Assembly: GCF_016598485.1 (NCBI RefSeq)
Contig: NZ_JAEMUW010000009.1
Span: 124,001 to 188,000 of the forward strand
Source of the DNA: Micromonospora coerulea
GTDB taxonomy: Bacteria > Actinomycetota > Actinomycetes > Mycobacteriales > Micromonosporaceae
Length of the DNA: 64,000 nucleotides
Direction: 5' to 3'
Position numbers and translations under genes: made by a program. This document shows, piece by piece, positions 33,938-42,491 of the stretch. Under the pieces are notes generated by a model that saw nothing but the letters and a program-made list of their open reading frames with translations, did not search any database and was not told the origin of the DNA. The stretch's first letter is position 1, and each line of letters starts with the position of its first letter.

Positions 33938-34521
33938 CGGGTTGCTCCGTTCGTAGCGGGTCTCGTGTTCAGATGAAGGTCGCGCAGCAGGCAGACCTCG
34001 GACAGATGGTGGATCAGCTCGCGGTGGATATGTAGCACCAGATCGGCCATGGTCGCCTCGGGGTAGGGCTCCTTCGCGCCGACCGGGACCCGGAGCCCGG
34101 CCTCGCCGAGGCCGCGCACCCCGGCGAGCCAGACGTCGAGCTGGGCCCCGAGCTGGTCAAGCGCGGTGGCCGCGCTGCCGGCGTACTCCCAGGTCTCGTA
34201 CGACGCCGCCGGCGCGCCGAAGTGCGCCGCGTTGCGCGCGGCGAGCACGCCGACGATGACGTGACCGAGTCGCCAGGCGATCGTGGTGAAGGGCGCGGGG
34301 ACCGGCTCGGGGAAGGCGTAGTCGATCGTGAAGTCCCCGGCACCGACCTGCACGGGGGCCGTCGAGCTGCCGCGCGGCCGGACGCTCCAGGCGTCCGGCA
34401 CCGGCGACCAGAAGTACTCGTCGTCGGTGAGGCCGTCGAGCCGGGCTCGGAGCTGATGGTTCCAGTGGAACTCCCACTGCTCGCGCAGCGTCCGGTTCCA
34501 GTCGAGTTCGTCTGCGTCCAT
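33934..34521 (-). CDS. DinB family protein (metal-binding four-helix bundle)
   Basis: The 195-residue protein has the DinB/YfiT-like four-helix fold. Likely metal-binding histidines are in WRLGHVIVGVLAARN and HIHRELIHHLSEVCLLRD, and DDEYFWSPVPDAWSVRPRG fits the early conserved loop. This family includes mycothiol- or bacillithiol-dependent transferases and proteins of unknown use. It is not the polymerase DinB. It heads a two-gene operon with the VOC gene and is divergent from the WYL regulator, 62 bases away, which may control it. Confidence 0.85.
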   Translation of the reverse strand: MDADELDWNRTLREQWEFHWNHQLRARLDGLTDDEYFWSPVPDAWSVRPRGSSTAPVQVGAGDFTIDYAFPEPVPAPFTTIAWRLGHVIVGVLAARNAAHFGAPAASYETWEYAGSAATALDQLGAQLDVWLAGVRGLGEAGLRVPVGAKEPYPEATMADLVLHIHRELIHHLSEVCLLRDLHLNTRPATNGATR

Positions 34522-34583
34522 GGGGCCAGCCTGACACCCCTGGCGGACAGGATCGGTCCGCTATTTCTGGCAAGGTGGGCGAC

Positions 34584-35582
34584 ATGGAGGGGGCAGGCGG
34601 TGACGTGCGGGGTACGACGGAGCGGGTGCTCACCCTGCTCGGGCTGCTGCAGCAGCGTCAGGTCTGGACCGGCCCCGAGCTCGCCGACCGGCTCGGGGTC
34701 ACGCCGCGCACGGTACGGCGTGATGTCGAGCGGCTGCGCACGCTCGGCTACCCGGTGCAGGCCAGCCAGGGTGTCGGCGGCGGCTACCAGCTCGGCCCGG
34801 GGCAGAACCTGCCGCCGCTGCTTCTCGACGACGAGGAGGCGATCGCCACCGCGGTCTCGCTGCTGGCCGGCGCGGGTGGCGGGGTCGCCAGCGCCGGCGA
34901 CGCCGCACTTCGGGCGCTGACCAAGCTCGACCGGGTGCTGCCCACCCGGCTGCGGCACGAGGTGCGCGCGCTCGCCGGCTCGGTGGAGTCCTTCGGTGGA
35001 GGCCGTACGCCGGTCGACCCCGAGGTGCTCATGACGCTGGCCAGAGCCTGCCGCGACGAGGTCGAGGCCGGCTTCGACTACCCGTCCGGGAGCGAGGTGC
35101 GACGGCGGCGGGTCGAGCCCTACCGCCTGGTCGCCTCCGACCGGCGCTGGTACCTCCTCGCCTACGACCTCGATCGCGACGACTGGCGCAGCTTCCGCGT
35201 CGACCGGATGGCCGATGTGTCCGCACGGACCTGGCGCTTCCGCCCGCGGGCGGCGCCCGACGCGACGACCTACGTGCAGCAGGGTGTGGCGAGTCGGGTC
35301 TACCCGCACCAGGCGCGCTTCCTCGTGCACGCGTCGGCCGACACGGTGCGCGCGCAGATTCCGGCGTCGGCGGCCGTCGTACGACCGCGCGGGAGCGAGC
35401 GCTGCGAGGTGCTCAGTGGCGCCGGCAGCCTGGACTTCGTGCTCATGCACGTGCTCCTGCTGGGACACGACTTCGAGGTACTCGACCCTCCCGAGCTCGG
35501 GAGGCGCTGTCGCGCGCTGGCGGAGAAACTGCTGTCGGCCGGTGCAATGATCTCACCGGTGCCGGACACCGAGGAGTCATGA
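34584..35582 (+). CDS. WYL domain transcriptional regulator (YafY type)
   Basis: The 332-residue protein has an N-terminal HTH_11 domain (RVLTLLGLLQQRQVWTGPEL, then GVTPRTVRRDVERLRTLGY). A WYL domain follows at about 155-235, with RVEPYRLVASDRRWYLLAYD and RSFRVDRM, and then a WCX-like end. WYL domains sense nucleic acid fragments or nucleotides and control DNA damage or mobile-defence genes, but many regulate small neighbouring operons. ATG 34584 with AAGGTGGG upstream is chosen; GTG 34575 is possible. The divergent DinB/VOC pair is the nearest target. Confidence 0.9.
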   Translation: MEGAGGDVRGTTERVLTLLGLLQQRQVWTGPELADRLGVTPRTVRRDVERLRTLGYPVQASQGVGGGYQLGPGQNLPPLLLDDEEAIATAVSLLAGAGGGVASAGDAALRALTKLDRVLPTRLRHEVRALAGSVESFGGGRTPVDPEVLMTLARACRDEVEAGFDYPSGSEVRRRRVEPYRLVASDRRWYLLAYDLDRDDWRSFRVDRMADVSARTWRFRPRAAPDATTYVQQGVASRVYPHQARFLVHASADTVRAQIPASAAVVRPRGSERCEVLSGAGSLDFVLMHVLLLGHDFEVLDPPELGRRCRALAEKLLSAGAMISPVPDTEES

Positions 35583-35684
35583 GCCGACCACACCCTTGCG
35601 AGGCTCTGAGAGCGGCCGTTCATCCCGCTAGGCATGCGTTTTCGGCATCGCCCGCTCTCGCCGGTAGTCCGGGATGGGTGGGGC

Positions 35685-35909
35685 TTACGGCTTCCGCTCG
35701 GCGACGTAAGAGCCGCGAGCCGGCAGTGTCACGACCAGGCCGCGCTCCCGAAGCAGGCGGACAGCCGCCCGGACCGTCCCGCGACTGACGCCGTACTCCT
35801 GCTGTAGATGGGTCTCGCTCGGGACCGGCTGGCGGGGCTTGAGCTTCCCGTCCTCGATCTGCTTGGCGAGGAGGTCTGCGAGCTGGATGTAGAGCGCCAC
35901 CGGGGACAT
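35685..35909 (-). CDS. short GntR family DNA-binding protein
   Basis: The 74-residue product is only the GntR winged helix: ALYIQLADLLAKQIEDGKL, PSETHLQQEYGVSRGTVR and LRERGLVVTLPARGSYV. There is no effector domain. Stand-alone GntR proteins of this size are common in actinomycetes. ATG 35909 is the family start, with GGTGA before it. It is divergent from a 64-residue cysteine-containing protein, which may be its partner. Confidence 0.85.
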   Translation of the reverse strand: MSPVALYIQLADLLAKQIEDGKLKPRQPVPSETHLQQEYGVSRGTVRAAVRLLRERGLVVTLPARGSYVAERKP

Positions 35910-36079
35910 CTCGTCACCTACCCGAACCGTTCCGGAGCCCTCGCTCCGCAGGCCGCCTCGGAGGTCCAGGCCCGCCGCACCGGCGGTCAGCACTTCTGGG
36001 CAATGGAGCCGGCGGTGGAGTACCAACGTGCCCGGCTACTCACCCTGGGGCAGCAGCACCGCCCTCGGGGTCGGGCCGA

Positions 36080-36274
36080 GTGATGGGGGAGGAGTTGCTG
36101 ACGCGAGTCCCGTTTGCCGTCGTCCTCGCCTCGTATTGCATCGAGTTCCACGAGCGGAACCTGTGCGAGAAGTGCACCGACTCCGGATGTCCTCGGCTCG
36201 ATGGCGCCGCCCTGACCCTCGACCGCTACCGTGCCGACCGGTTGGAGCGGTACCGGCTCCGTCGAGCGCAGTAA
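36080..36274 (+). CDS. small cysteine-containing hypothetical protein
   Basis: The 64-residue product is not recognised. It has a hydrophobic N-terminal stretch VPFAVVLASYCIEF, then FHERNLCEKCTDSGCPRLDG with CxxC plus a further Cys, which could bind zinc, and a basic C-terminal helix. GTG 36080 or ATG 36083 may start it. It stands divergent to the short GntR gene across 170 bases, suggesting a regulator/small protein pair. Good residue composition argues that it is real. Confidence 0.55.
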   Translation: MMGEELLTRVPFAVVLASYCIEFHERNLCEKCTDSGCPRLDGAALTLDRYRADRLERYRLRRAQ

Positions 36275-36310
36275 GGGATGCCCTCACCGGCATCCGGCGG
36301 CTCGGGTCGT

Positions 36311-37204
36311 TCATGGCGGTCCGGGGTCATCTCTCGGGCCGGGAAGCCGCCCGTCCAGCCAGGAGAGCAGGATCTGCTCGTACTGCGGGCTGACGCCGGC
36401 CAGGTCCTCGGCCTCGGTCAGGGTAGGCGCGTGGTCGCAGCCGGTCAGCCGGACGACGGTCAGCTCCGCGGCGCGGGCGGCCCGGCGCCACACCGCCAGG
36501 CTCTCCTCGATTGGCGTCCAGGCGTCGGTCTCGCCATAGCAGAGCAGCACCGGGCAGGACAGCGCTGCGAAGACCGGCTCCGGGTCGAAGTCCATGTCGG
36601 CCCAGGCACCCGGCTCGGACACCTCGCGCGGCAGGAACACCAGCGGGAACCAGGGCCGCTCGACGGCCGCGTCCAGCTCCGCCTGGGCGACCGAGCGAGG
36701 CAGGTCGCCGCGCAGGTACGCCTCGGCGGCCCGACGCAGCCGGTCCAGCTCGGCGAGGTCGGCGTCGCCGTACCCGTGGCGGCGCAGCTGCTCGGCGGTG
36801 CCGTACCGCATCTGCCGGGCGGGGCTGACCCCACTGCACCCGATGAGCACGAGGAAGTCGACCCGGTGCCGGCTGGCGGTCAGTGCCGCCGCCCAAGCCC
36901 CCTGGCTGAAACCCCACAGCCCGACCGGGACGTCGCCGACCTGCCGGCGCAGCACGTCGAGGGCCGCCGCCGCGTCGTTGGCCTGGGCAGTCAGCGGCAC
37001 GTCGCGAGCGTCAACCCGGGGGCGTCGGTCGTAGCGCAGCACCGCGATGCCAGCCGGTGGCAGCAGCCGGGCCAGGTGCTCGTAGAGGAAGTACGACCGG
37101 GTGTCGGCATGGGAGCCGTGCAGCACCGCGAGGCCGCCCCGCGCCGACCCGGCTGGCAGGTCCAGGATGGCGGGAAGTTGCTGCTCGCCGACGCCCAGCT
37201 CCAT
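36311..37204 (-). CDS. alpha/beta hydrolase, dienelactone-hydrolase-like
   Basis: The 297-residue hydrolase shows AVLHGSHADTRS at the oxyanion strand, nucleophile Ser in VGLWGFSQGAWAA, Asp in YGETDAWTPIEES and His in TGCDHAPTLTEAE. The family includes esterases and acyl-peptidase-like enzymes; the substrate is unknown. No signal peptide is visible, so it is probably cytosolic. ATG 37204 begins MELGVGEQQLP. Neighbours give no pathway. Confidence 0.87.
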   Translation of the reverse strand: MELGVGEQQLPAILDLPAGSARGGLAVLHGSHADTRSYFLYEHLARLLPPAGIAVLRYDRRPRVDARDVPLTAQANDAAAALDVLRRQVGDVPVGLWGFSQGAWAAALTASRHRVDFLVLIGCSGVSPARQMRYGTAEQLRRHGYGDADLAELDRLRRAAEAYLRGDLPRSVAQAELDAAVERPWFPLVFLPREVSEPGAWADMDFDPEPVFAALSCPVLLCYGETDAWTPIEESLAVWRRAARAAELTVVRLTGCDHAPTLTEAEDLAGVSPQYEQILLSWLDGRLPGPRDDPGPP

Positions 37205-37360
37205 GCCGGGCAGTCAACCACGGTCTGGCCGCTCCCGCCCGCCCCTCCCACGCAGCGCCGACACGGTCCCAGAGCCGCTGCCTCACGTCGGTGCATAACT
37301 TCTCTTATCCGTCAGGAACCGAGAAGCGCGGGTGACGACGCCGCGCCTAGCCTGATCGTC

Positions 37361-37771
37361 ATGGACCTCACCATTCACACGAGCTCCCTCCCGCATGACG
37401 ACCCGGACGCGTCCCTGGCTTTCTACCGCGACACCCTCGGCTTCGAGGTCCGCAGCGACGTCGGACAGGGCAAGATGCGCTGGATCACGGTCGGCCCCGT
37501 CGGCCAGCCCGGCACGTCCATCCTCCTGGCGCCCCCAGCCGCCGACCCTGGGATCACCGAGGACGAGCGCCGCACCATCGCCGAGATGATGGCCAAGGGC
37601 ACCTACGGCTGGATCCTGTTGGCCACCCGGGACCTCGACGGCACTTTCGAGAAGGTGCAGGCCGCAGACGCCGAGGTCGTCCAGGAGCCGACCGAACAGC
37701 CGTACGGCATCCGCGACTGCGCCTTCCGCGATCCCGCGGGCAACCTGGTCCGCATCCAGGAGCTTCGCTGA
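37361..37771 (+). CDS. VOC family protein
   Basis: The 136-residue glyoxalase-fold protein starts MDLTIHTSSLPHDDPDASL, followed by FYRDTLGFEVRSDVG and ending CAFRDPAGNLVRIQELR with the usual closing metal-site glutamate (IQE). It belongs to the bleomycin-resistance/dioxygenase superfamily; the ligand is unknown. ATG 37361 is the natural start. An AraC regulator gene, now broken, follows 155 bases later on the same strand, a pairing often seen for this kind of VOC gene. Confidence 0.88.
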   Translation: MDLTIHTSSLPHDDPDASLAFYRDTLGFEVRSDVGQGKMRWITVGPVGQPGTSILLAPPAADPGITEDERRTIAEMMAKGTYGWILLATRDLDGTFEKVQAADAEVVQEPTEQPYGIRDCAFRDPAGNLVRIQELR

Positions 37772-37926
37772 GCCGTCCGGTCATCGATTCGGCCATGATG
37801 GCCGGCGTCGCGACCACCTGCGAAGACCGGCTCGTCGGCTCCGGCAAGCCGGTCATCGCCCATCGAGCACCGCCTACCTCGGCAGGCGACCCAGGTGCTC
37901 GCGGACATGAGGAAAGGAGTTCTCTC

Positions 37927-38219
37927 ATGTGTCACCCCTCGTGGGGGCGCGCACGCGCCGCGGCGCAGCGCCTGAGCGACCTTGCGCGGCTGCGCCGCGT
38001 CCGCGACCGGATCGACCGGGAGTACGCGCAGCCGCTGGACGTCGAGGCGCTCGCCCGCGGCGTGAACATGTCGGCCGGCACCTCAGCCGCCAGTTCCGGC
38101 TGGCCTACGGCGAGTCGCCGTACGCGTACCTGATGACGCGGCGCATCGAGCGCGGCCAGCCGCAACCGGGCAACCGCAACGACACCTGCGCGACTACTGC
38201 CGCGCCGGCCGCACCCTAA
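37927..38219 (+). pseudogene. AraC family regulator, frameshifted and truncated
   Basis: The ATG at 37927 has a strong ribosome site (GGAAAGGAG). The frame encodes the first AraC helix-turn-helix (RLRRVRDRIDREYAQPLDV, then ALARGVNMSAG). A single base then appears to be missing near 38081: the next frame continues HLSRQFRLAYGESPYAYLM and TRRIERG. The usual second helix-turn-helix is replaced by unrelated sequence ending at 38219. Both faults mean no working regulator. Confidence 0.7.
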
Positions 38220-38320
38220 CCACCGCCGCCGGCATCGCCCACCTCCCCAACATCGCCCTCACCGGCTGAGACCGGCAGCGACAAGACGGCATCCACCCCG
38301 AGTTGCGAGACGTCACTTAG

Positions 38321-39097
38321 TCAGGAGAAGTGCGTTTTCGGTCGGCTCAGTCGCTCCCCGTCGACGATCAGGTCGACCTTCTCGTTGTAGAAGGTGACCA
38401 GGCCGGCGATCGGCAGGAGGGCCGCGGTGGGGAAGTCGTACGACCAGGCCAGGTCGGGGTGGACCGTGCCGTCGATGCGGACCGACCAGTAGTCGCTGGT
38501 CCGGCCCTTGTACGCGCAGGCGGTCGCCGTCGCCGACGGTACGAGGTGGCGGAAGTTCACGTCGGTCCGGTTGAGGTAGTAGCGGGTCGGCAGACCGGTT
38601 TCGAACACCAGGACGGGCGACGTCGATTCGGCCAGCACCGTTCCATCCAGTTCCACCCTGACCCGGCGGGAGGACCGCAGCGCGTCCACCCGGGCGTACG
38701 GGTTGCGGGGGTGCACGAAGATCTCCTGGTCCTCCTCGAACCAGCCGTCCAGGGCGGCCCACTCGAACCGGACGGTGTCCGTCAGCCCGGGCAGCGCGTC
38801 GGTTCCGTACCAGCGCGCGCACCCATCGCGGGAGGTCTCGCCCACCCGCAGCCCGTGCATCCGCGCGTTGCCCCGCCGTGACTCGTCGGAGCGCTGCTCG
38901 TCGACCAGGAGGTCGTGGTTCACGTCGGCGATCGGGATGTAGTACTGCGGGTAGAACGGCCATTCCCACACGTACCGCGCCCGCGTGGTGTCCAGCACCT
39001 GCTCGCCGGCGAGGAAGGCCCGGATCCGGCGGGGCACCGGTTCGACGTGGTCCACCGGGGCGATGGCCTTGGGATAGTCCGGCACCGTGTCCTCCAT
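38321..39097 (-). CDS. DUF427 domain protein
   Basis: The 258-residue protein has two DUF427 copies. The first contains RRIRAFLAGEQVLDTTRARYVWE (start near residue 23) and FYPQYYIPIADV. The second has VELDGTVLAESTSPVLVFE, LPTRYYLNRTDV and CAYKGRTSDYWSV. DUF427 forms small beta-folds of unknown function, often next to redox or carotenoid genes. ATG 39097 begins MEDTVPDYPKAIAP. Upstream on the other strand is a Bcr-type exporter; no operon is evident. Confidence 0.87.
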   Translation of the reverse strand: MEDTVPDYPKAIAPVDHVEPVPRRIRAFLAGEQVLDTTRARYVWEWPFYPQYYIPIADVNHDLLVDEQRSDESRRGNARMHGLRVGETSRDGCARWYGTDALPGLTDTVRFEWAALDGWFEEDQEIFVHPRNPYARVDALRSSRRVRVELDGTVLAESTSPVLVFETGLPTRYYLNRTDVNFRHLVPSATATACAYKGRTSDYWSVRIDGTVHPDLAWSYDFPTAALLPIAGLVTFYNEKVDLIVDGERLSRPKTHFS

Positions 39098-39272
39098 GCT
39101 GGGATCTGGCGGGGGCGGCCATCGGTCTAACGATCGGGGCGCTCCGGCGTTCGCCGCGGTGTGAGCTGAGGCACCTTCGACCGGGCCGCGGAATGCGATC
39201 ACCCGCCAGGGATTTGGTGCCAGGTGTGACCGCTGCACATTTCTTCGCCCGGGTCCGGGCGGACCAGGCCTC

Positions 39273-40556
39273 ATGACCGCCGCCGCCGAGCTGACCGAGA
39301 CGCCCACATTGCCCCCGCTCTCCGGTGACCTGATGAGCCGCCGGCAACGGCTGCGACTCGTCCTCGTGCTCGGTTCGCTGATCGCGATCGGGCCGCTGAC
39401 CATCGACATGTACCTGCCCGCGCTCCCGTCCATCGCCGCCGACCTGCACACGACGTCGGCGGCCGTCCAGCTGACCCTGACCGGCACCCTGGCCGGCCTC
39501 GCCCTCGGCCAGTTGCTGATCGGCCCGCTGTCCGACGCGGTCGGGCGGCGGGTACCGCTGCTCGCCGGCACCGGGTTGCACATCCTGGCGTCGGTACTCT
39601 GCGCGATCGCGCCGAGCATCGAGGCGGTCGGCGCGCTGCGAGTGCTCCAGGGGCTGGGCGCCGCCGCCACCTCGGTGGTGGCGGTGGCCGTCGTGCGCGA
39701 CCTGTTCAGCGGCGCCGCCTTCGCCAAGCTCTTCTCGCGCCTGATGCTGGTGATGGGGGTGGCGCCGATCCTGGCCCCCACCCTGGGCAGCGGGCTGCTC
39801 CGCTGGTCGGACTGGCGCGGGGTGTTCGTGGCCCTCGCGATCTTCGGCGTGCTGCTGGCCACGGTGGCGGCGTTCGGGCTCGCCGAGACCCTGCCACCCG
39901 AGCGGCGGCGGCGCGGTGGCGTGGCCGCCACCGTCCGGGACTACGGGTCGCTGCTGCGCGACCGCACGTTCGTCGGTCTCGTGCTGGTCGCCGGGCTGGC
40001 CATGGCGGCGCTCTTCGCGTACGTCGCCGGGTCGTCGTTCGTCTTCCAGGGGCAGTACGGGCTCGACGAGCAGCAGTTCGGGGCGGCCTTCGGCGCGGGC
40101 GCGATCGGCCTGATCGCCGCCACCCAGCTGAACGTGCGGCTGCTGCGCCGGTACTCGCCGCAGCGGATCCTCGTCACCGCGCTGGGCGTGGGCACCGCCG
40201 CCGGACTCGCCCTGCTCGCCTTCGCCACCACCGGCGTCGGCGGCCTCGCCAGCATCCTGGCGACGCTGTGGGTGGTGCTCGCGGCGGCCGGGCTGGCCCT
40301 GCCGAACGCGCCCGCCCTGGCGCTGTCCCGGCACGGGGAGGCGGCGGGCACCGCCGCGGCCCTGCTCGGCGCGGTGCAGTTCGGGGTCGGGGCGCTGGCC
40401 GCGCCGCTGGTGGGCGTGCTCGGCACCGGCAGCGTGGCGATGGCCGTGGTGGTGGCCGGCGGCATGGTGGCGGCGATGGCCGTCCTGCTCGCGGTCGTCC
40501 GGCCCGCGCGGCTGCCCGAGGTCGAGCCGGCCGTGGTGGCCGTGGCCGCGCACTGA
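39273..40556 (+). CDS. MFS multidrug exporter, Bcr/CflA family
   Basis: The 427-residue proton-driven exporter has twelve predicted helices and the DHA1 marks TIDMYLPALPSIAADL (helix 1), GQLLIGPLSDAVGRRVPLL (loop 2-3), RVLQGLGAAATSVVAVAVVR (helix 4) and MGVAPILAPTLGSGLL (helix 5, antiporter motif). The family exports drugs such as bicyclomycin, chloramphenicol or sulfonamides; the cargo here is unknown. A strong hairpin follows its stop. Confidence 0.9.
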   Translation: MTAAAELTETPTLPPLSGDLMSRRQRLRLVLVLGSLIAIGPLTIDMYLPALPSIAADLHTTSAAVQLTLTGTLAGLALGQLLIGPLSDAVGRRVPLLAGTGLHILASVLCAIAPSIEAVGALRVLQGLGAAATSVVAVAVVRDLFSGAAFAKLFSRLMLVMGVAPILAPTLGSGLLRWSDWRGVFVALAIFGVLLATVAAFGLAETLPPERRRRGGVAATVRDYGSLLRDRTFVGLVLVAGLAMAALFAYVAGSSFVFQGQYGLDEQQFGAAFGAGAIGLIAATQLNVRLLRRYSPQRILVTALGVGTAAGLALLAFATTGVGGLASILATLWVVLAAAGLALPNAPALALSRHGEAAGTAAALLGAVQFGVGALAAPLVGVLGTGSVAMAVVVAGGMVAAMAVLLAVVRPARLPEVEPAVVAVAAH

Positions 40557-40577
40557 CCGGTATCGGTGCGGAACCGA

Positions 40578-40610
40578 CGGCGGCCCCCGGGGTGAACCCG
40601 GGGGCCGCCG
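40578..40610. terminator. bidirectional hairpin terminator
   Basis: A perfect 14-bp stem (CGGCGGCCCCCGGG and its complement) around loop GTGAA lies between the stops of the convergent exporter (40556) and L,D-transpeptidase (40622). Confidence 0.8.
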
Positions 40611-40621
40611 CGTTGCCGGCG

Positions 40622-41374
40622 TCAGCGGTAGATGTGCACCGGAGTGCCGATGCCGATGATCGACCACAACCGGTTCATGGCCGGTACGGTGACCCGGACG
40701 CAGCCGTGGCTGGCCGGGTAGGTCGGCACGGAGGTGGCGCCGTGCACGGCGTAGCCGTAGTAGAAGTAGTTCGGCCGCCAGAGCAGGCCGAGTGAGCTCT
40801 GCCGCCAGCCGTCGATGCGGCGCTGGATCTTGAAGTTGCCGGTGGGCGTCGGGGTGCTGGCCTTCCCGCTCGAGGCGTCCAGGATGCGCACGACCGATCC
40901 CGCGCGCGCCAGGTACACCACCTGCTTCGCCAGATTCGTCTCGACGGAGTAGCCCGAGTGGTAGTACTTCGGCTTCGGAATCAGCGGTCGGTCGAGGGCG
41001 CCCCAGGTGATCGGCCCGACGATCCCGTCCCGGACCAGGTTGTTCACCTTCTGGAAGGCGACGACTCCGTGGTAGGTCGACGGCCCGAAGATCCCGTCGA
41101 TGGGGCCCACGTCGTAGTGCAGCGCGGCGAGCCGGCGTTGAAGGGTGGTCACCGCCGTGCCGCGCGAGCCCTGCCGCAGCACAGGCCGAGTCGTCGCGGC
41201 GAGGGTGCGGACGGCGGCCGGAGCCGTCCTGAGCTCTGCCGTGGTGCGGACGTCAGCCGACGCTGAACCGGCGGGGATGGCCAGAGTGCCGGTGGCCACC
41301 AGGATGGCCACCCCGAGCGTGGTGCGTGATCGACGGTGACGGCGCTGGGTGGTGCGCCTGATGAAGGAAATCAT
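40622..41374 (-). CDS. L,D-transpeptidase with peptidoglycan-binding domain
   Basis: The 250-residue exported enzyme has a signal peptide (TTLGVAILVATGTLAIPAGS, cleavage near residue 40) and a PG_binding_1 domain (about 66-128, VLRQGSRGTAVTTLQRRL). A YkuD domain follows (about 142-249) with His211, His223 and nucleophile Cys225 in SHGCVRVT. It forms 3-3 cross-links in peptidoglycan or links proteins to it. ATG 41374 is preceded by AAAGGAGG. The arrangement is that of small actinobacterial YkuD proteins. Confidence 0.92.
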   Translation of the reverse strand: MISFIRRTTQRRHRRSRTTLGVAILVATGTLAIPAGSASADVRTTAELRTAPAAVRTLAATTRPVLRQGSRGTAVTTLQRRLAALHYDVGPIDGIFGPSTYHGVVAFQKVNNLVRDGIVGPITWGALDRPLIPKPKYYHSGYSVETNLAKQVVYLARAGSVVRILDASSGKASTPTPTGNFKIQRRIDGWRQSSLGLLWRPNYFYYGYAVHGATSVPTYPASHGCVRVTVPAMNRLWSIIGIGTPVHIYR

Positions 41375-41504
41375 CGTCCCTCCTTTCCGAACTGCCAGGA
41401 TTTGACGGTAGTCCGTCGAGACAAGGGACAACATTCCACGTATCGGCCATCTATGCGGTCGCTTTCGGTCAGCGGTACGGCTTTCGGCGATAGGGTCGGG
41501 CGCT

Positions 41505-42434
41505 ATGCGGAGCAAGCCGGAGCTGGGCGCGGTCATCCGGCGGGAACGGCGGGCGGCGCTGGTGGTCAACGCCCACTCCCGCCGGGGCCGCCGGCTCTAC
41601 GAGGGTGCCCGGTCGCGGCTGATCGCGGCCGGCTTCACGCTGCTCGCCGCGGACCCGGTCGACCGGCCCGGCGAGCTCGAACAGCGCCTCGCCGCGGCCG
41701 CCGACCTCGGGCCGGACCTCCTGGTCGCCGGCGGGGGCGACGGCACCATCGGTACCGCCGCGCGGCTGCTCGCCCACCGCGACATCGCGCTCGGCGTGCT
41801 GCCGCTGGGCACCACCAACAACTTCGCCCGGACGCTGGGCATCCCGCTCGACCTGGCCGCCGCCATCGCCGTTCTGGCCGACGGCAAGGTGATCGACGTC
41901 GACCTCGGGCTGGTGGGCAACCGGCGGTTCACCAACCACGTCGGCATCGGCCTGTCCGCCGACATCATGCGCACGGCGCCGCCGCGGCTCAAACGGGCCG
42001 CCGGCCGGCTCGCGTACCCGGCCACCGCCCTGGCGCTGCTGACCCGGCACCGGCCGCTGCGCGCCACCGTGCGGGCCGAGGGGAGGGAGCGCGAGTTCGT
42101 CACCCACCAGCTGTACGTGGCCAACGGTGGCTTCCACGCCGGCCGGCCCATCACCGCCGACGCGAACGCCGACGACCGGCTGCTGGTCGCGTACCCGGTG
42201 GGCGGCCCGACGCGCGGCGGGTTGCTGCGCGACACGGCCCGCCACGCGGCGACCGGGCGCCGGCGCACGCTGCGCGACGAGCCGTTCCTCGCCGTCGGGC
42301 AGCTGTGGCTGGAGACCGATCCGCCGGCGCGCGTCGAGGTCGACGGGGAGCTGTACGGCGAGACCCCGATCCGGATCGGCCTGGACCCCAACGCACTGCG
42401 CGTGATGGCGCCCGCGGACAGCCCGGACCGCTAG
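41505..42434 (+). CDS. diacylglycerol kinase family lipid kinase
   Basis: The 309-residue kinase of the DagK/YegS type shows ALVVNAHSRRG at the start, ATP loop GGGDGT at 76-81, LGVLPLGTTNNFAR at about 96-109 and a C-terminal VEVDGELYGETPI. It phosphorylates a lipid or sphingoid hydroxyl at the membrane face using ATP. The exact lipid is not predictable. The next gene begins 58 bases later on the same strand, without clear functional link. Confidence 0.9.
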   Translation: MRSKPELGAVIRRERRAALVVNAHSRRGRRLYEGARSRLIAAGFTLLAADPVDRPGELEQRLAAAADLGPDLLVAGGGDGTIGTAARLLAHRDIALGVLPLGTTNNFARTLGIPLDLAAAIAVLADGKVIDVDLGLVGNRRFTNHVGIGLSADIMRTAPPRLKRAAGRLAYPATALALLTRHRPLRATVRAEGREREFVTHQLYVANGGFHAGRPITADANADDRLLVAYPVGGPTRGGLLRDTARHAATGRRRTLRDEPFLAVGQLWLETDPPARVEVDGELYGETPIRIGLDPNALRVMAPADSPDR

Positions 42435-42491
42435 TGTCCACGCTCGGGCTCGGGCGGATGATCTCCCTTGCCAAAGCGGGGAGGAGGCCGG

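Noticed and set aside
33934..34521. DinB-named gene as a DNA polymerase
   Set aside because: It is a four-helix metal-binding protein; the real polymerase IV is at 49963-51150.
35583..35684. Hairpin between the WYL and short GntR genes
   Set aside because: GAGAGCGG and CCGCTCTC are complementary but the loop of over 30 bases makes it weak as a terminator.
38313..40667. Long minus-strand frame over the Bcr-type exporter
   Set aside because: Composition is His/Arg/Gly-rich without domains; the plus-strand exporter has full MFS motifs.
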